Positions 26,131 to 34,777 are shown, numbered from the stretch's first letter. The stretch is 35,343 bases of DNA from Arthrobacter sp. (GCA_031178585.1 JAPSIT010000011.1:1-35343), one strand, 5' to 3'. Program-made: numbers and translations. Notes: generated from the sequence alone by a model not told the origin.

Positions 26131-27951
26131 GTGCGCGAATTCAGTGTTCCGCCCCTGGTCAACGTCCCTTCGGACTCCAACATCACGGATCTTCTGGTGC
26201 GCCAGGCAGCGAAAACATCGAATCCGGCGCTCTACTCGCGCCTGGATGCCTCAGGCCAGTGGCAAGACATCACCGCCTCGGATTTCCTCACGGATGTCTC
26301 TGCCCTCGCAAAGGGGCTCATAGCCAGCGGCGTGCAGCCCGGCGACCGCGTCGGCATCATGTCCCGGACGCGGTATGAGTGGGCACTGGTTGACTTCGCC
26401 ACCTGGTTCGCCGGCGGCGTCTCCGTCCCGATCTATGAAACGTCCTCCCCGTCGCAGGTGGCCTGGAACCTCGGCGACTCAGGCGCGGTTGCTGCCTTTG
26501 GTGAGGCGGCGCATCACGAAAACGTCATCAGGCAGGCGGCCACCTCCGAGGGCCTGACTGCCCTGACCCGCGTCTGGCAGCTCGACGGCGGAGGACTGGA
26601 TGCCCTCCGGGAGGCCGGAGCAGACGTCAGCGATGAGGAACTCGAAGCCCGCCGGAGCACGGCCGGGCTGGGCGACGTCGCCACGATCATCTACACCTCC
26701 GGAACCACGGGGCGGCCCAAGGGCTGCGAACTGACGCACGGAAACTTCGTTGAACTTACGGAAAATGCACTGGCCACGTCCCTGCGCCAAATTGTTAACG
26801 AACAGGCGCGGACCATCATGTTCCTTCCGATGGCGCACGTGTTCGCACGGTTCATCTCGGTCCTGGCCGTGGGGGCCGGCGTCACCGTGGCACACACCCC
26901 TGACATCAAGCACCTGCTCCCTGACCTGCAGAGCTACAAGCCCACCTTCATCCTTGCCGTGCCGCGTGTCTTCGAGAAGGTGTACAACTCCGCGCTGACC
27001 AAGGCCGAAGACGGCGGCAAAGGCGCGATCTTCCACAAAGCGGCGGACACGGCCATCGCATATTCCCGCGCCCGCCAGGACGGCAAGGTGGGCCTCGGGC
27101 TGAAGGTCAGGCACGCCCTCTTCGACAAGCTCGTCTACGGCAAGCTCCGGGCGGCCATGGGCGGCGAGGTCGCACACGCTGTGTCAGGCGGCGGCCCGCT
27201 GGGCGAACGGCTGGGCCACTTCTTCCAAGGCATCGGCCTGCAGATCCTCGAAGGCTATGGGCTCACCGAAACCACGGCCCCTGTCAGCGTCAACACGCCC
27301 GAGCGGATCAAGATCGGCACCGTGGGAGCACCGATTCCCGGCAATACGGTAAAAATTGCCGACGACGGCGAGATCCTCACCAAGGGTGTCTGCGTCATGA
27401 AGGGCTACTACAAGCGCGATGACCTGACGGCCGAGGCATTCGTCGACGGCTGGTTCCGCACGGGAGACATCGGCCAGCTCGACACCGACGGCTTCCTGAC
27501 GATCACCGGCCGGAAGAAGGAGATCATTGTGACGGCCGGAGGCAAGAACGTGATCCCGGCCCTGCTGGAAGACCAGATCCGCGCTGACGCGCTGGTGTCC
27601 CAGGTGCTCGTGGTCGGCGATAACCGGCCCTTCATCGGTGCTCTCGTTACGCTCGACGAGGAAGCCCTTCCGGGATGGTTGCAGCGGCATGGACTGCCTG
27701 CGGAAACCACTGTGGCCGAGGCTGCCGACAACGAGACGGTGAGGGCCGCCGTACAGGAACTGATCAACACCGCGAACCAGTCCGTTTCCCAGGCCGAGGC
27801 CATCAAGTCGTTCCGGATCGTGCCGCAGGACTTCACCGAGGCCTCGGGCCACCTCACCCCGTCCATGAAAGTCAAGCGGGCGCAGGTCATGAAGGACTTT
27901 GAGTCCGTCGTGGACGAAATGTACGCTGCGCCCAAGCCCACCCGCGCTTAG
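26131..27951 (+). CDS. Long-chain fatty acid-CoA ligase (FadD15-like)
   Basis: This enzyme activates long-chain fatty acids to acyl-CoA using ATP. The 606-residue protein has the AMP-binding motif IIYTSGTTGRPKGCELTH, the gate region AHVFARF, the GYGLTETTAPVSVN motif, DGWFRTGDIG, and the C-terminal ITGRKKEIIVTAGGKNV with the catalytic Lys region near the end (HLTPSMKVKRAQV). Length and motif spelling match the FadD15 branch, and the gene lies where fadD15 (Rv2187) does in M. tuberculosis. The GTG start has AAAGGAG 8 nt upstream. It is monocistronic and ends before a double hairpin. Confidence 0.93.
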   Translation: MREFSVPPLVNVPSDSNITDLLVRQAAKTSNPALYSRLDASGQWQDITASDFLTDVSALAKGLIASGVQPGDRVGIMSRTRYEWALVDFATWFAGGVSVPIYETSSPSQVAWNLGDSGAVAAFGEAAHHENVIRQAATSEGLTALTRVWQLDGGGLDALREAGADVSDEELEARRSTAGLGDVATIIYTSGTTGRPKGCELTHGNFVELTENALATSLRQIVNEQARTIMFLPMAHVFARFISVLAVGAGVTVAHTPDIKHLLPDLQSYKPTFILAVPRVFEKVYNSALTKAEDGGKGAIFHKAADTAIAYSRARQDGKVGLGLKVRHALFDKLVYGKLRAAMGGEVAHAVSGGGPLGERLGHFFQGIGLQILEGYGLTETTAPVSVNTPERIKIGTVGAPIPGNTVKIADDGEILTKGVCVMKGYYKRDDLTAEAFVDGWFRTGDIGQLDTDGFLTITGRKKEIIVTAGGKNVIPALLEDQIRADALVSQVLVVGDNRPFIGALVTLDEEALPGWLQRHGLPAETTVAEAADNETVRAAVQELINTANQSVSQAEAIKSFRIVPQDFTEASGHLTPSMKVKRAQVMKDFESVVDEMYAAPKPTRA

Positions 27952-28025
27952 CCCCGCCCGCGAAAGCGGGCAGGCGCCAATCAGCAAGACAAGCAGCAAG
28001 ACAAGGCAACTAAGAGCAGACACGA

Positions 28026-28060
28026 AAGAGCCCCGCCGGAATTTCTCCGGCGGGGCTCTT
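28026..28060. terminator. Bidirectional terminator between fadD and pyruvate carboxylase genes
   Basis: AAGAGCCCCGCCGG and CCGGCGGGGCTCTT form a perfect 14-bp stem with a 7-nt loop; the ends give short T-rich tails in both directions. A smaller hairpin, GCCCGC-GAAA-GCGGGC, lies at 27956-27971 just after the fadD stop. Confidence 0.9.
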
Positions 28061-28091
28061 CACGTTGGACTGGCCGCTACTCGGCGGCCGG

Positions 28092-31000
28092 CTATTCGAC
28101 GACGAGCAGCAGATCGCCGCCCTGTACCTGTTCCACAGCGGAAATGGCTATCCGCGTCACCCTGCCGCCGGCCGGCGTCGTGATGGATGCCTCCATCTTC
28201 ATCGCCTCGATCGTGGCAACGGTGTCACCGGCCTTGACAGTGTCTCCGACCTTGACCGTCACGGTGACGGCCCCGGCGAACGGTGCAGCCACCTGGCCCG
28301 GCTGGGCCGGATCGGCCTTTTCGGCTGCCTTGACGTTGCTGATCACGGACTTGTCGCGGACCGAGACAGGACGGGACTGCCCGTTGAGCGTGCACATGAC
28401 CGTGCGCATGCCCTTCTCGTCCGGCTCCGAAACGGCCTCCAGCGAGGCGATAAGGCGGACACCCTTTTCGAGCTGGATCACGTGTTCCTGACCGCGCTGC
28501 AGACCGTACAGGTAGTCGCGGGTGTCCAGGACGGAAACGTTGCCGTACGTTTCCACGCTCTTCTGGTAGTCCTTGGTGGGGCCGGCGAAGAGCAGGCGGT
28601 TCAGCGTCTGCTGCCGGGTCTTCGAGTCGCCCTTAAGCGCTGCGCTGTCTTCCGCGCTGAGCTCCGCGTCGCGGACCTTGATGCTCCGCCCCTGCAGTGC
28701 CTTGGTGCGGAACGGTTCCGGCCAGCCTCCGGGAGGATCACCGAGCTCGCCCGACAGGAAACCGATGACCGAGTCCGGGATGTCGTAGTTCTGCGGGTTC
28801 TCTTCGAAGTCGGCGGGATCGGCGTTCAGCCCGACAAGGTGCAGGGCGAGGTCGCCCACAACCTTGGAGGACGGCGTGACCTTTACCAGATGGCCGAGGA
28901 TGCGGTCAGCGGCGGTGTACATATCCTCGATGGCCTCGAAGCGTTCGCCCAGGCCCAATGCCATGGCCTGCTGCCTGAGGTTGGACAGCTGCCCGCCGGG
29001 GATTTCGTGCTGGTAGACGCGGCCTGTGGGGCCCGGCAGTCCGGACTCGAACGGGGCATATACGCGGCGCACGGCTTCCCAATAGGGTTCCAGGGAGCTG
29101 ACGTTGGCAAGGCTCAGGCCGGTGTCGCGCTCGGTGTGCGCCAGGGCTGCGACCAGCGCAGAGGCGGACGGCTGGCTCGTGGTTCCGGCCAGGGATGCCG
29201 AGGCGACGTCGACGGCGTCAACGCCGGCATCGACCGCCGCGAACAGGGTGGCGAGCTGTCCGCCGGCAGTGTCGTGCGTGTGCAGGTGGACGGGCAGGTC
29301 GAACCGTTCCCGGAGGGCCGCCACAAGCTTGGCGGCAGCTGCCGGACGGAGCAGGCCGGCCATGTCCTTGATGGCGAGGATGTGCGCGCCTGCCTCCACG
29401 ATCCTGTCCGCCAGCTGCAGGTAGTAGTCCAGCGTGTACAGCTTTTCGTTCGGATCCAGCATGTCGCCCGTGTAGCAGAGAGCCACTTCGGCGACGGCGG
29501 TACCGGTGGCACGCACGGCGCGGATGGCCGGCGCCATCTGGTTGACGTCGTTCAGCGCATCGAAGATGCGGAAGATGTCGATGCCCGTGGCGGCCGCCTC
29601 GTTGACGAAGGCCTCCGTCACTTCCTCGGGGTACGGGGTGTAGCCTACGGTGTTCCTCCCGCGGAGCAGCATCTGCAGGCAGACGTTCGGCATGGCTTTC
29701 CGCAGCGCAGCCAGGCGGTCCCACGGGTCTTCGCCAAGGAAGCGCAGGGCAACGTCGTACGTCGCGCCGCCCCAGGCCTCGACGGAAAGCAGTTCCGGCA
29801 ACAGCGAGGATACGGCCGGTGCGGCGGCCAGCAGGTCCCTGGTGCGGACGCGCGTGGCCAGCAGCGACTGGTGGGCATCGCGGAACGTGGTGTCCGTGAC
29901 CGCTACGGCCTTCTGCTCACGGAGGGCACGGGCGAAACCTTCCGGGCCCAGTTCCTGCAGACGCTGGCGGGAGCCCGGCTGCGGCTCGCTGCCCTTCACG
30001 ACCGGAAGCTTCTCGGCGGGATCCATGTGGACCGTGAGCTCACCGTTCGGCTTGTTGACGGTGACCTCTGCCAGCCAGGTCAGCAGCTTGGTGCCGCGGT
30101 CGGCTGAAACGCGGGCCTTCAGCAGCTCGGGCCGCTCGTCGATGAAGGACGTGGCCACGTCTCCGGCGATGAAGTCGGCGTCGTCCAGCACAGCCTGCAG
30201 GAAGGAGATGTTGGTGGAGACGCCGCGGATACGGAATTCCGCGAGGGCACGGCGTGCCCGGGCCACTGCGGCCGGGTAGTCCCTGCCGCGGCAGGTGAGC
30301 TTGACGAGCATGGAGTCGAAGTGGGGGCTGATTTCAGCACCCGAGTAGACCGTGCCGCCGTCGAGCCTTACACCGGCGCCGCCGGCCGAGCGGTAGCCGG
30401 TGATCTTTCCGACGTCGGGGCGGAAGCCGTTGGCCGGGTCCTCCGTGGTGATGCGGGACTGCAGCGCTGCGCCCTTGAGGAAGACGGTCTCCTGCGACAG
30501 GCCGAGGTCGGCCAGTGTTTCGCCGGAGGCAATGCGCATCTGCGACTGGACCAGGTCGACGTCGGTGACCTCTTCCGTGACAGTGTGCTCCACCTGGATG
30601 CGCGGGTTCATTTCGATGAAGACGTGCTGGCCGGCGCGCTCCCCTACCGTGTCCACAAGGAACTCGACGGTACCGGCGTTGACGTAGTTGAGCGCCTTGG
30701 CGAACTTCACGGCGTCGCGGTACAGAGCCTGGCGGATGCCCTCGTCGAGGTTGGGCGCCGGGGCGATCTCGATAACCTTCTGGTGGCGGCGCTGGATGGA
30801 GCAGTCACGCTCGAACAGGTGCATGACGTTGCCCTCGGCGTCGGCCAGGATCTGCACCTCGATGTGCCGGGGACGGAGAACCGCCTGTTCCAGGAACATG
30901 GTGGGGTCGCCGAAGGCAGCGTCGGCCTCGCGCATGGCAGACTGCAGCGCTTCGGGCAGCGCTTCACGGGTGTCGACCCGGCGCATGCCGCGTCCGCCAC

Positions 31001-31487
31001 CGCCTGCAACTGCCTTCGCGAAAATCGGGAAGCCGATTTCGTCCGCGGCGGCGATGAGTTCGTCAAGGTCCTTCGACGGCGCGCTCGACTTCAGGACGGG
31101 GACGCCGGCCTTGCGGGCAGCCTCCAGGGCGGCGACCTTGTTGCCGGCGAGTTCCAGGACCTCGGCCGGGGGTCCGACGAAGGTTATGCCGGCGTTCTTG
31201 GCGGCGCGGGCAAGGTCCGGGTTCTCGGAAAGGAAGCCATAGCCGGGGTAAATGGCGTCGGCTCCAGATTCCTTGGCGACCCGGATGACCTCGTCAACGT
31301 CCAGGTAGGCGCGTACGGGGTGGCCCTCTTCACCGATGAGGTATGCCTCGTCGGCCTTCTGGCGGTGGATCGAGTTACGGTCCTCGTTGGGGAACACGGC
31401 GACTGTCTTGGCACCGAGTTCGTAGCCTGCACGGAAAGCACGGATTGCGATCTCGCCGCGGTTGGCCACCAGAATCTTGGAAAACAT
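28092..31487 (-). CDS. pyc: Pyruvate carboxylase, full-length single-chain enzyme
   Basis: This biotin enzyme carboxylates pyruvate to oxaloacetate to refill the TCA cycle. The 1131-residue protein carries all domains in order: biotin carboxylase (about 1-450, with ILVANRGEIAIRAFRAG, GGGGRGMR, EMNPRIQVEHTVTEEVTDVDLV), carboxyltransferase (about 520-800, with VEAWGGATYDVALRFLGEDPW and HTHDTAGGQ), the conserved carboxylase/allosteric domain, and a C-terminal biotinyl domain with EAMKM, biotinylated Lys at 1097. The ATG has GGAG 4-5 nt upstream. It is monocistronic, divergent from the ParA-like gene. Confidence 0.97.
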   Translation of the reverse strand: MFSKILVANRGEIAIRAFRAGYELGAKTVAVFPNEDRNSIHRQKADEAYLIGEEGHPVRAYLDVDEVIRVAKESGADAIYPGYGFLSENPDLARAAKNAGITFVGPPAEVLELAGNKVAALEAARKAGVPVLKSSAPSKDLDELIAAADEIGFPIFAKAVAGGGGRGMRRVDTREALPEALQSAMREADAAFGDPTMFLEQAVLRPRHIEVQILADAEGNVMHLFERDCSIQRRHQKVIEIAPAPNLDEGIRQALYRDAVKFAKALNYVNAGTVEFLVDTVGERAGQHVFIEMNPRIQVEHTVTEEVTDVDLVQSQMRIASGETLADLGLSQETVFLKGAALQSRITTEDPANGFRPDVGKITGYRSAGGAGVRLDGGTVYSGAEISPHFDSMLVKLTCRGRDYPAAVARARRALAEFRIRGVSTNISFLQAVLDDADFIAGDVATSFIDERPELLKARVSADRGTKLLTWLAEVTVNKPNGELTVHMDPAEKLPVVKGSEPQPGSRQRLQELGPEGFARALREQKAVAVTDTTFRDAHQSLLATRVRTRDLLAAAPAVSSLLPELLSVEAWGGATYDVALRFLGEDPWDRLAALRKAMPNVCLQMLLRGRNTVGYTPYPEEVTEAFVNEAAATGIDIFRIFDALNDVNQMAPAIRAVRATGTAVAEVALCYTGDMLDPNEKLYTLDYYLQLADRIVEAGAHILAIKDMAGLLRPAAAAKLVAALRERFDLPVHLHTHDTAGGQLATLFAAVDAGVDAVDVASASLAGTTSQPSASALVAALAHTERDTGLSLANVSSLEPYWEAVRRVYAPFESGLPGPTGRVYQHEIPGGQLSNLRQQAMALGLGERFEAIEDMYTAADRILGHLVKVTPSSKVVGDLALHLVGLNADPADFEENPQNYDIPDSVIGFLSGELGDPPGGWPEPFRTKALQGRSIKVRDAELSAEDSAALKGDSKTRQQTLNRLLFAGPTKDYQKSVETYGNVSVLDTRDYLYGLQRGQEHVIQLEKGVRLIASLEAVSEPDEKGMRTVMCTLNGQSRPVSVRDKSVISNVKAAEKADPAQPGQVAAPFAGAVTVTVKVGDTVKAGDTVATIEAMKMEASITTPAGGRVTRIAISAVEQVQGGDLLLVVE

Positions 31488-31532
31488 ACTTCTCCTGCAT
31501 CATCGCGGGTGGTTCGGTAAGTGTCGTCACAG

Positions 31533-31581
31533 TGTGTAAGACGCGCGTATTGAAACACAAATCATTGTGTCGACCATCACA
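31533..31581 (-). promoter_or_regulatory. Pyruvate carboxylase promoter with a CRP/GlxR-like site
   Basis: On the minus strand TTGTGT (31560-31555) and TACACA (31538-31533) are 16 bp apart, a possible promoter. Just upstream, TTGTG-N8-CACAA is centred near 31573, matching the TGTGA-N6-TCACA architecture of cyclic-AMP receptor (CRP/GlxR) sites in four of five bases on each side. Its centre is about 47 bp upstream of the predicted start of transcription. Overlapping it, CACAAATCATTGTG makes another inverted repeat. The spacing is not exactly class I or II, so the assignment is tentative. Confidence 0.45.
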
Positions 31582-31683
31582 AATTATCCGTCATTTCGAA
31601 GCCACAATCACGCTGTCTGGCGCTGCCCTGCCTGCTAAGCCATGCCGGAAACGGATAAAAAGGGTTTAGGCACCCGGTCAACA

Positions 31684-31689
31684 TATGAT
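31684..31689 (+). promoter_or_regulatory. Possible -10 element for the ParA-like gene
   Basis: TATGAT is the best -10 match in the 293-nt gap upstream of the ParA-like gene, about 90 nt before its start. The -35 position (around AGGGTT, 31661) is poor. Confidence 0.25.
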
Positions 31690-31780
31690 GAATGGGGCGG
31701 CGAACCCTGTCCCCGTTCCGGCAGCACCGGAACAGCAACTACCCCAACACGGCAACCGGCGTTAGGTATTGGTTTTTCAA

Positions 31781-32602
31781 GTGCAAGTAGTCAGCATCAG
31801 CAGCCTCAAAGGCGGTGTCGGCAAGACATCCGTCACGACCGGATTGGCGTCTGCGGCACTGGCCGCCGGCATCCCCACCCTCGTTGTGGACCTTGATCCC
31901 CATGCCGATGCCAGCACAGCCTTGGGAGTGCAGCCGAGCGACAAGCTGGACATCGGCCGGATGCTGAAAAATCCCCGCAAGGCCCGGCTTCCGGAAAATG
32001 TGGTGCCTAGCGGCTGGACTTCACGGGTGGCACCCAACGGCTCCGCCCCGGCCGTCCTGGACGTCGCCGTTGGCTCGGCCTACACCGGCGTCTACGACCG
32101 CCCGGACCTTGGCAAGAGGGATCTTCGCCGGCTGTCCGCGGTTCTGGCAGGAACGGACAAGTACCAGCTGGTACTCGTTGACTGCCCTCCTTCCTTGAAT
32201 GGCCTGACCCGCATGGCATGGTCGGCCAGCACCAAGGTGGCCCTCGTGGCGGAGCCCGGCCTCTTCTCCGTGGCCGGGACCGAGCGGACCATGCGCGCCA
32301 TACAGCTCTTCCGGCAGGAATTCGCCCCCAACCTCACACCCGCGGGAATCGTGGCAAACCGCGTGCGGACCGGATCCTCCGAACACGCGTTCCGGCTTGC
32401 TGAGATGCAGTCGATGTTCGGCGATCTCCTGCTCGCCCCGCACATCCCTGAGCAAGCCAACTGGCAACAGATTCAGGGTGCAGCCCATTCCATCCACCAC
32501 TGGCCCGGCGAGTCGGCAAAATCGGCCGCGGCGCTCTTCGACACACTCCTGGCGAACCTGATGTCCACCGGCCGGGCGAACCGCAGCCGCGTTAACCGCT
32601 AG
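31781..32602 (+). CDS. ParA/MinD-type ATPase, orphan (no ParB beside it)
   Basis: This is a P-loop ATPase of the kind that positions cargo in cells. From the GTG at 31781 the 273-residue product reads MQVVSISSLKGGVGKTSVTT, with the deviant Walker A KGGVGKT at about 10-16 carrying both lysines, switch I VVDLDPHADAS, and the Walker B segment LVLVDCPPSL. A TTG at 31769 is also in frame. Neither neighbour is a ParB-like protein and no parS-like array is seen, so it is not the chromosome partition ParA. Relatives position chemotaxis clusters, carboxysomes or polar proteins; its cargo here is unknown. Confidence 0.85.
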   Translation: MQVVSISSLKGGVGKTSVTTGLASAALAAGIPTLVVDLDPHADASTALGVQPSDKLDIGRMLKNPRKARLPENVVPSGWTSRVAPNGSAPAVLDVAVGSAYTGVYDRPDLGKRDLRRLSAVLAGTDKYQLVLVDCPPSLNGLTRMAWSASTKVALVAEPGLFSVAGTERTMRAIQLFRQEFAPNLTPAGIVANRVRTGSSEHAFRLAEMQSMFGDLLLAPHIPEQANWQQIQGAAHSIHHWPGESAKSAAALFDTLLANLMSTGRANRSRVNR

Positions 32603-32681
32603 AAGCCAGCTGATTACGACCTCTGCCGGCAGGGCGGCGTCGTGAACCCCGCGGCACAACTGCACGTAATCTTGGCACCCA

Positions 32682-32728
32682 CATAGTCGATGCGGGCCAT
32701 TGACTATGCGTCGGGTGCTTTATAGCAT
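32682..32728 (+). promoter_or_regulatory. Promoter of the beta-helix gene with an overlapping inverted repeat
   Basis: TTGACT (32700-32705) and TAGCAT (32723-32728) are separated by the ideal 17 bp. CATAGTC (32682) and GACTATG (32702) form a 7-bp inverted repeat 13 nt apart whose right arm covers most of the -35, as a repressor site might. The predicted start of transcription is about 40 nt before the ATG. Confidence 0.6.
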
Positions 32729-32775
32729 TGCGGCTCCGAGTCCCTCGTTTCTCTGCCTCCCCCGCAGGTGTAATC

Positions 32776-33930
32776 ATGAGTGCAAATGCCACACGGGCCG
32801 CGGTGCTGGCGGTTGTCCTCCTGGTAGTCCTGTTGGTGGCCGGCATTTCCGCAGTAAACCGGTCAGGCTCGTCCACCCGCTACTACATCAGCGCTCTCGG
32901 TAGTGACAGCAACTCCGGGACTTCCCCCGATTCACCCTGGCAGTCCCTGATGAAGATCAATACGACGACTTTCAATCCCGGCGATTCCGTCAGTTTCCGC
33001 AGGGGTGATGAGTGGGCAGGCAGGGTCGTGTTGGACGAAAGCGGCACTGCGGAGTCGGCGGTCAGGCTGGACAGCTACGGAAGCGGGAAGCTGCCAACGG
33101 TGACGAGCGGAGAGGACGGGGACTGCTTCCGGCTGAACGGCAGCTACATTGAGGTTGATGGTCTGCGGGCTACAAACTGCGGGTACGCGGGCTTCAATGT
33201 GTATGGCGACCACGTAGCGGTGAAAAATTCCGAGGCCTCCGGCAATGCGGCCGGAATCAAGGTAGGGACAGGCTCCGACTTCAGCAACTACTCCAACAAT
33301 GTCCTGAAGAACAACAACGTCATGAACGTCAATACGCCGGGAAGTCAGTGCGCCGCTGCGGAGGCGGCAGACTGTACCGATGACTCAGGGGCCTTCGGAG
33401 TGCTGATCAACGGCAACGACAACGAGTTCTTCGGCAACACCGTCACCGGTTCCACGGCTGCCTCCTTTGACTACGGCCAGGACGGCAGCGCCTTCGAGAT
33501 CTACAACGGCAACCGCAACAACATTCACCACAACCACGCCATCGACAACAACGTGTTCTCCGAAGTCGGGCGTTCTGACGGAACGGCCGACGGCAATGTT
33601 TTCCGCTACAACCTGGTGCGCTCCTCGTGCGGTGCGGACTGCGCCGAGTCCACGGGACTGATCATCCGCGGCCCGGGCACAAAGTACGGCCCTACCAACA
33701 GCACCACTTTTGAATTCAACACGGTCTGGCTGAACGGCAGCCGCTCGCGCGGTGTTGTCTGCCACGCGTCCTGTCCGTCCACCACCGTTATCCGCGACAA
33801 TATCCTGGTGGCTGTGCGCGACGCGCTCTGGCTGGATGGATCTGGATGGATCGAGCAACACAACGTCGTCAACGGCCCCAGCAACGTCCCGCTGGACAGC
33901 ACTTCGACGGACGGCTCCCCCCGTTCGTGA
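32776..33930 (+). CDS. Membrane-anchored right-handed beta-helix protein, probably frameshifted at its 3' end
   Basis: From ATG 32776 (AGGTG 7 nt upstream) the 384-residue product has an N-terminal membrane anchor or uncleaved signal (about 8-28) and then YYISALGSDSNSGTSPDSPWQSL, the opening typical of secreted parallel beta-helix proteins. The body has Asn-rich coil repeats (NNVLKNNNVMNVN, DNEFFGNTVTGST, NRNNIHHNHAIDNNV). Four extracellular Cys pairs may be bridged. Such folds bind or cleave polysaccharides, but I see no sure catalytic set. The reading frame stops at SPRS; one extra base in the C6 run at 33917-33922 would continue as PPFVNAPNSAVR, a family-like ending. Confidence 0.8.
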   Translation: MSANATRAAVLAVVLLVVLLVAGISAVNRSGSSTRYYISALGSDSNSGTSPDSPWQSLMKINTTTFNPGDSVSFRRGDEWAGRVVLDESGTAESAVRLDSYGSGKLPTVTSGEDGDCFRLNGSYIEVDGLRATNCGYAGFNVYGDHVAVKNSEASGNAAGIKVGTGSDFSNYSNNVLKNNNVMNVNTPGSQCAAAEAADCTDDSGAFGVLINGNDNEFFGNTVTGSTAASFDYGQDGSAFEIYNGNRNNIHHNHAIDNNVFSEVGRSDGTADGNVFRYNLVRSSCGADCAESTGLIIRGPGTKYGPTNSTTFEFNTVWLNGSRSRGVVCHASCPSTTVIRDNILVAVRDALWLDGSGWIEQHNVVNGPSNVPLDSTSTDGSPRS

Positions 33931-33952
33931 ACGCCCCTAATTCAGCAGTCCG

Positions 33953-34549
33953 TTAGCCGAGCTTGCGTGCAGCCCGGCGCTTGCTCAGTTCGTCATCCGG
34001 AAAGCTTTGCTCGCTGGCATGTTCACTCGGCAGCGAGGCGAGGCTGCCCTCAACCTCACGCCACACGCGTCCAACGGCGATGCCGAAGACGCCCTGGCCG
34101 CCCTGCACGAGGTCGATGACTTCGTCGGCGGAGGTGCATTCGTAGACACTGGCGCCGTCGCTCATGAGGGTGATCTGGGCGAGGTCTTCAACGCCGCGCT
34201 CACGGAGGTGTTCCACGGCGGAGCGGATCTGCTGCAGCGACACGCCAGTGTCCAGCAGCCGCTTGACCACCTTGAGGACCAGGATGTCACGGAAGCCGTA
34301 CAGCCGCTGCGATCCCGAGCCGGCGGCACCGCGGACTGCGGGCTCCACCAGGCCGGTCCGGGCCCAGTAGTCCAGCTGGCGGTAGGTGATGCCTGCGGCC
34401 TTGCAGGCGGTGGGACCCCGGTAGCCTGCATCTTCATCCAGCACCGGAAGGTCCTCGGTGAAGAGAAGGCCCTGAGCGCCACTTGCAGGCACAGCTACGC
34501 CGGCCGTCGAAGACTGCTTGAGCTCGCCTGCTTCGCCTTTCGGACTCAC
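33953..34549 (-). CDS. MerR-family transcriptional regulator (Rv1830-like)
   Basis: A 198-residue regulator. The MerR DNA-binding domain occupies about 50-125: GYRGPTACKAAGITYRQLDYWARTGLV, then LYGFRDILVLKVVKRLLDTGVSLQQIRSAVEHLR. The C-terminal half (SADEVIDLVQGGQGVFGIAVGRVWREVEGSL) is not a metal-binding loop; no Cys cluster is present, so it is not a metal sensor. The GTG start at 34549 has a perfect AAGGAGG; the ATG at 34567 is less good. With the DUF151 gene and an upstream MerR it forms the conserved actinobacterial Rv1828-Rv1829-Rv1830 order, linked to growth and division control. Its stop lies 22 nt from that of the convergent beta-helix gene. Confidence 0.92.
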   Translation of the reverse strand: MSPKGEAGELKQSSTAGVAVPASGAQGLLFTEDLPVLDEDAGYRGPTACKAAGITYRQLDYWARTGLVEPAVRGAAGSGSQRLYGFRDILVLKVVKRLLDTGVSLQQIRSAVEHLRERGVEDLAQITLMSDGASVYECTSADEVIDLVQGGQGVFGIAVGRVWREVEGSLASLPSEHASEQSFPDDELSKRRAARKLG

Positions 34550-34647
34550 GTGGATCCTCCTTGTCATGAGCTCCCCTGGGGAAGTCTGCCGCAACAGCCC
34601 TACAGACATGAAGATCACGACGAAGATCATGAGTGTAATTTGGCCGG

Positions 34648-34669
34648 AGTAGCACTTTCCAGTGTGACT
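34648..34669. promoter_or_regulatory. 22-bp dyad in the MerR gene leader
   Basis: AGTAGCACT-TTCC-AGTGTGACT is an inverted repeat of 9-bp arms with 2 mismatches, including a perfect CACT-TTCC-AGTG core. It lies between the predicted promoter (34709-34737) and the GTG start. It could be a MerR autoregulatory site or an RNA hairpin in the roughly 150-nt leader. Confidence 0.4.
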
Positions 34670-34708
34670 TGCGCGGCTGTCGTATGCAATGGGAACTTGG
34701 TACCTTCG

Positions 34709-34737
34709 ACGTTAGGCCCGCCGCGCCCCAAGGTCAA
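34709..34737 (-). promoter_or_regulatory. Promoter of the Rv1830-like MerR gene
   Basis: On the minus strand TTGACC (34737-34732) and TAACGT (34714-34709) are exactly 17 bp apart, a good primary-sigma promoter. It gives the MerR gene its own transcript with a leader of about 150 nt, in addition to any readthrough from the DUF151 gene. Confidence 0.7.
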
Positions 34738-34777
34738 AGACCTCGGGCCAGAGAAACGGCGTGTCGAAAGTTTCAGC

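Noticed and set aside
28065..30107. Long open frame of 680 codons on the plus strand
   Set aside because: It is antisense to pyruvate carboxylase, whose motifs are intact on the minus strand. High GC makes long shadow frames common, and its translation is low-complexity with no recognisable domain.
30321..31520. Open frame of 399 codons on the plus strand
   Set aside because: Antisense to the biotin carboxylase domain of pyruvate carboxylase; a third-position GC artefact.
31642..31896. Short plus-strand frame starting upstream of the ParA gene
   Set aside because: It runs out of frame into the ParA gene, is low in complexity and lacks a ribosome site.
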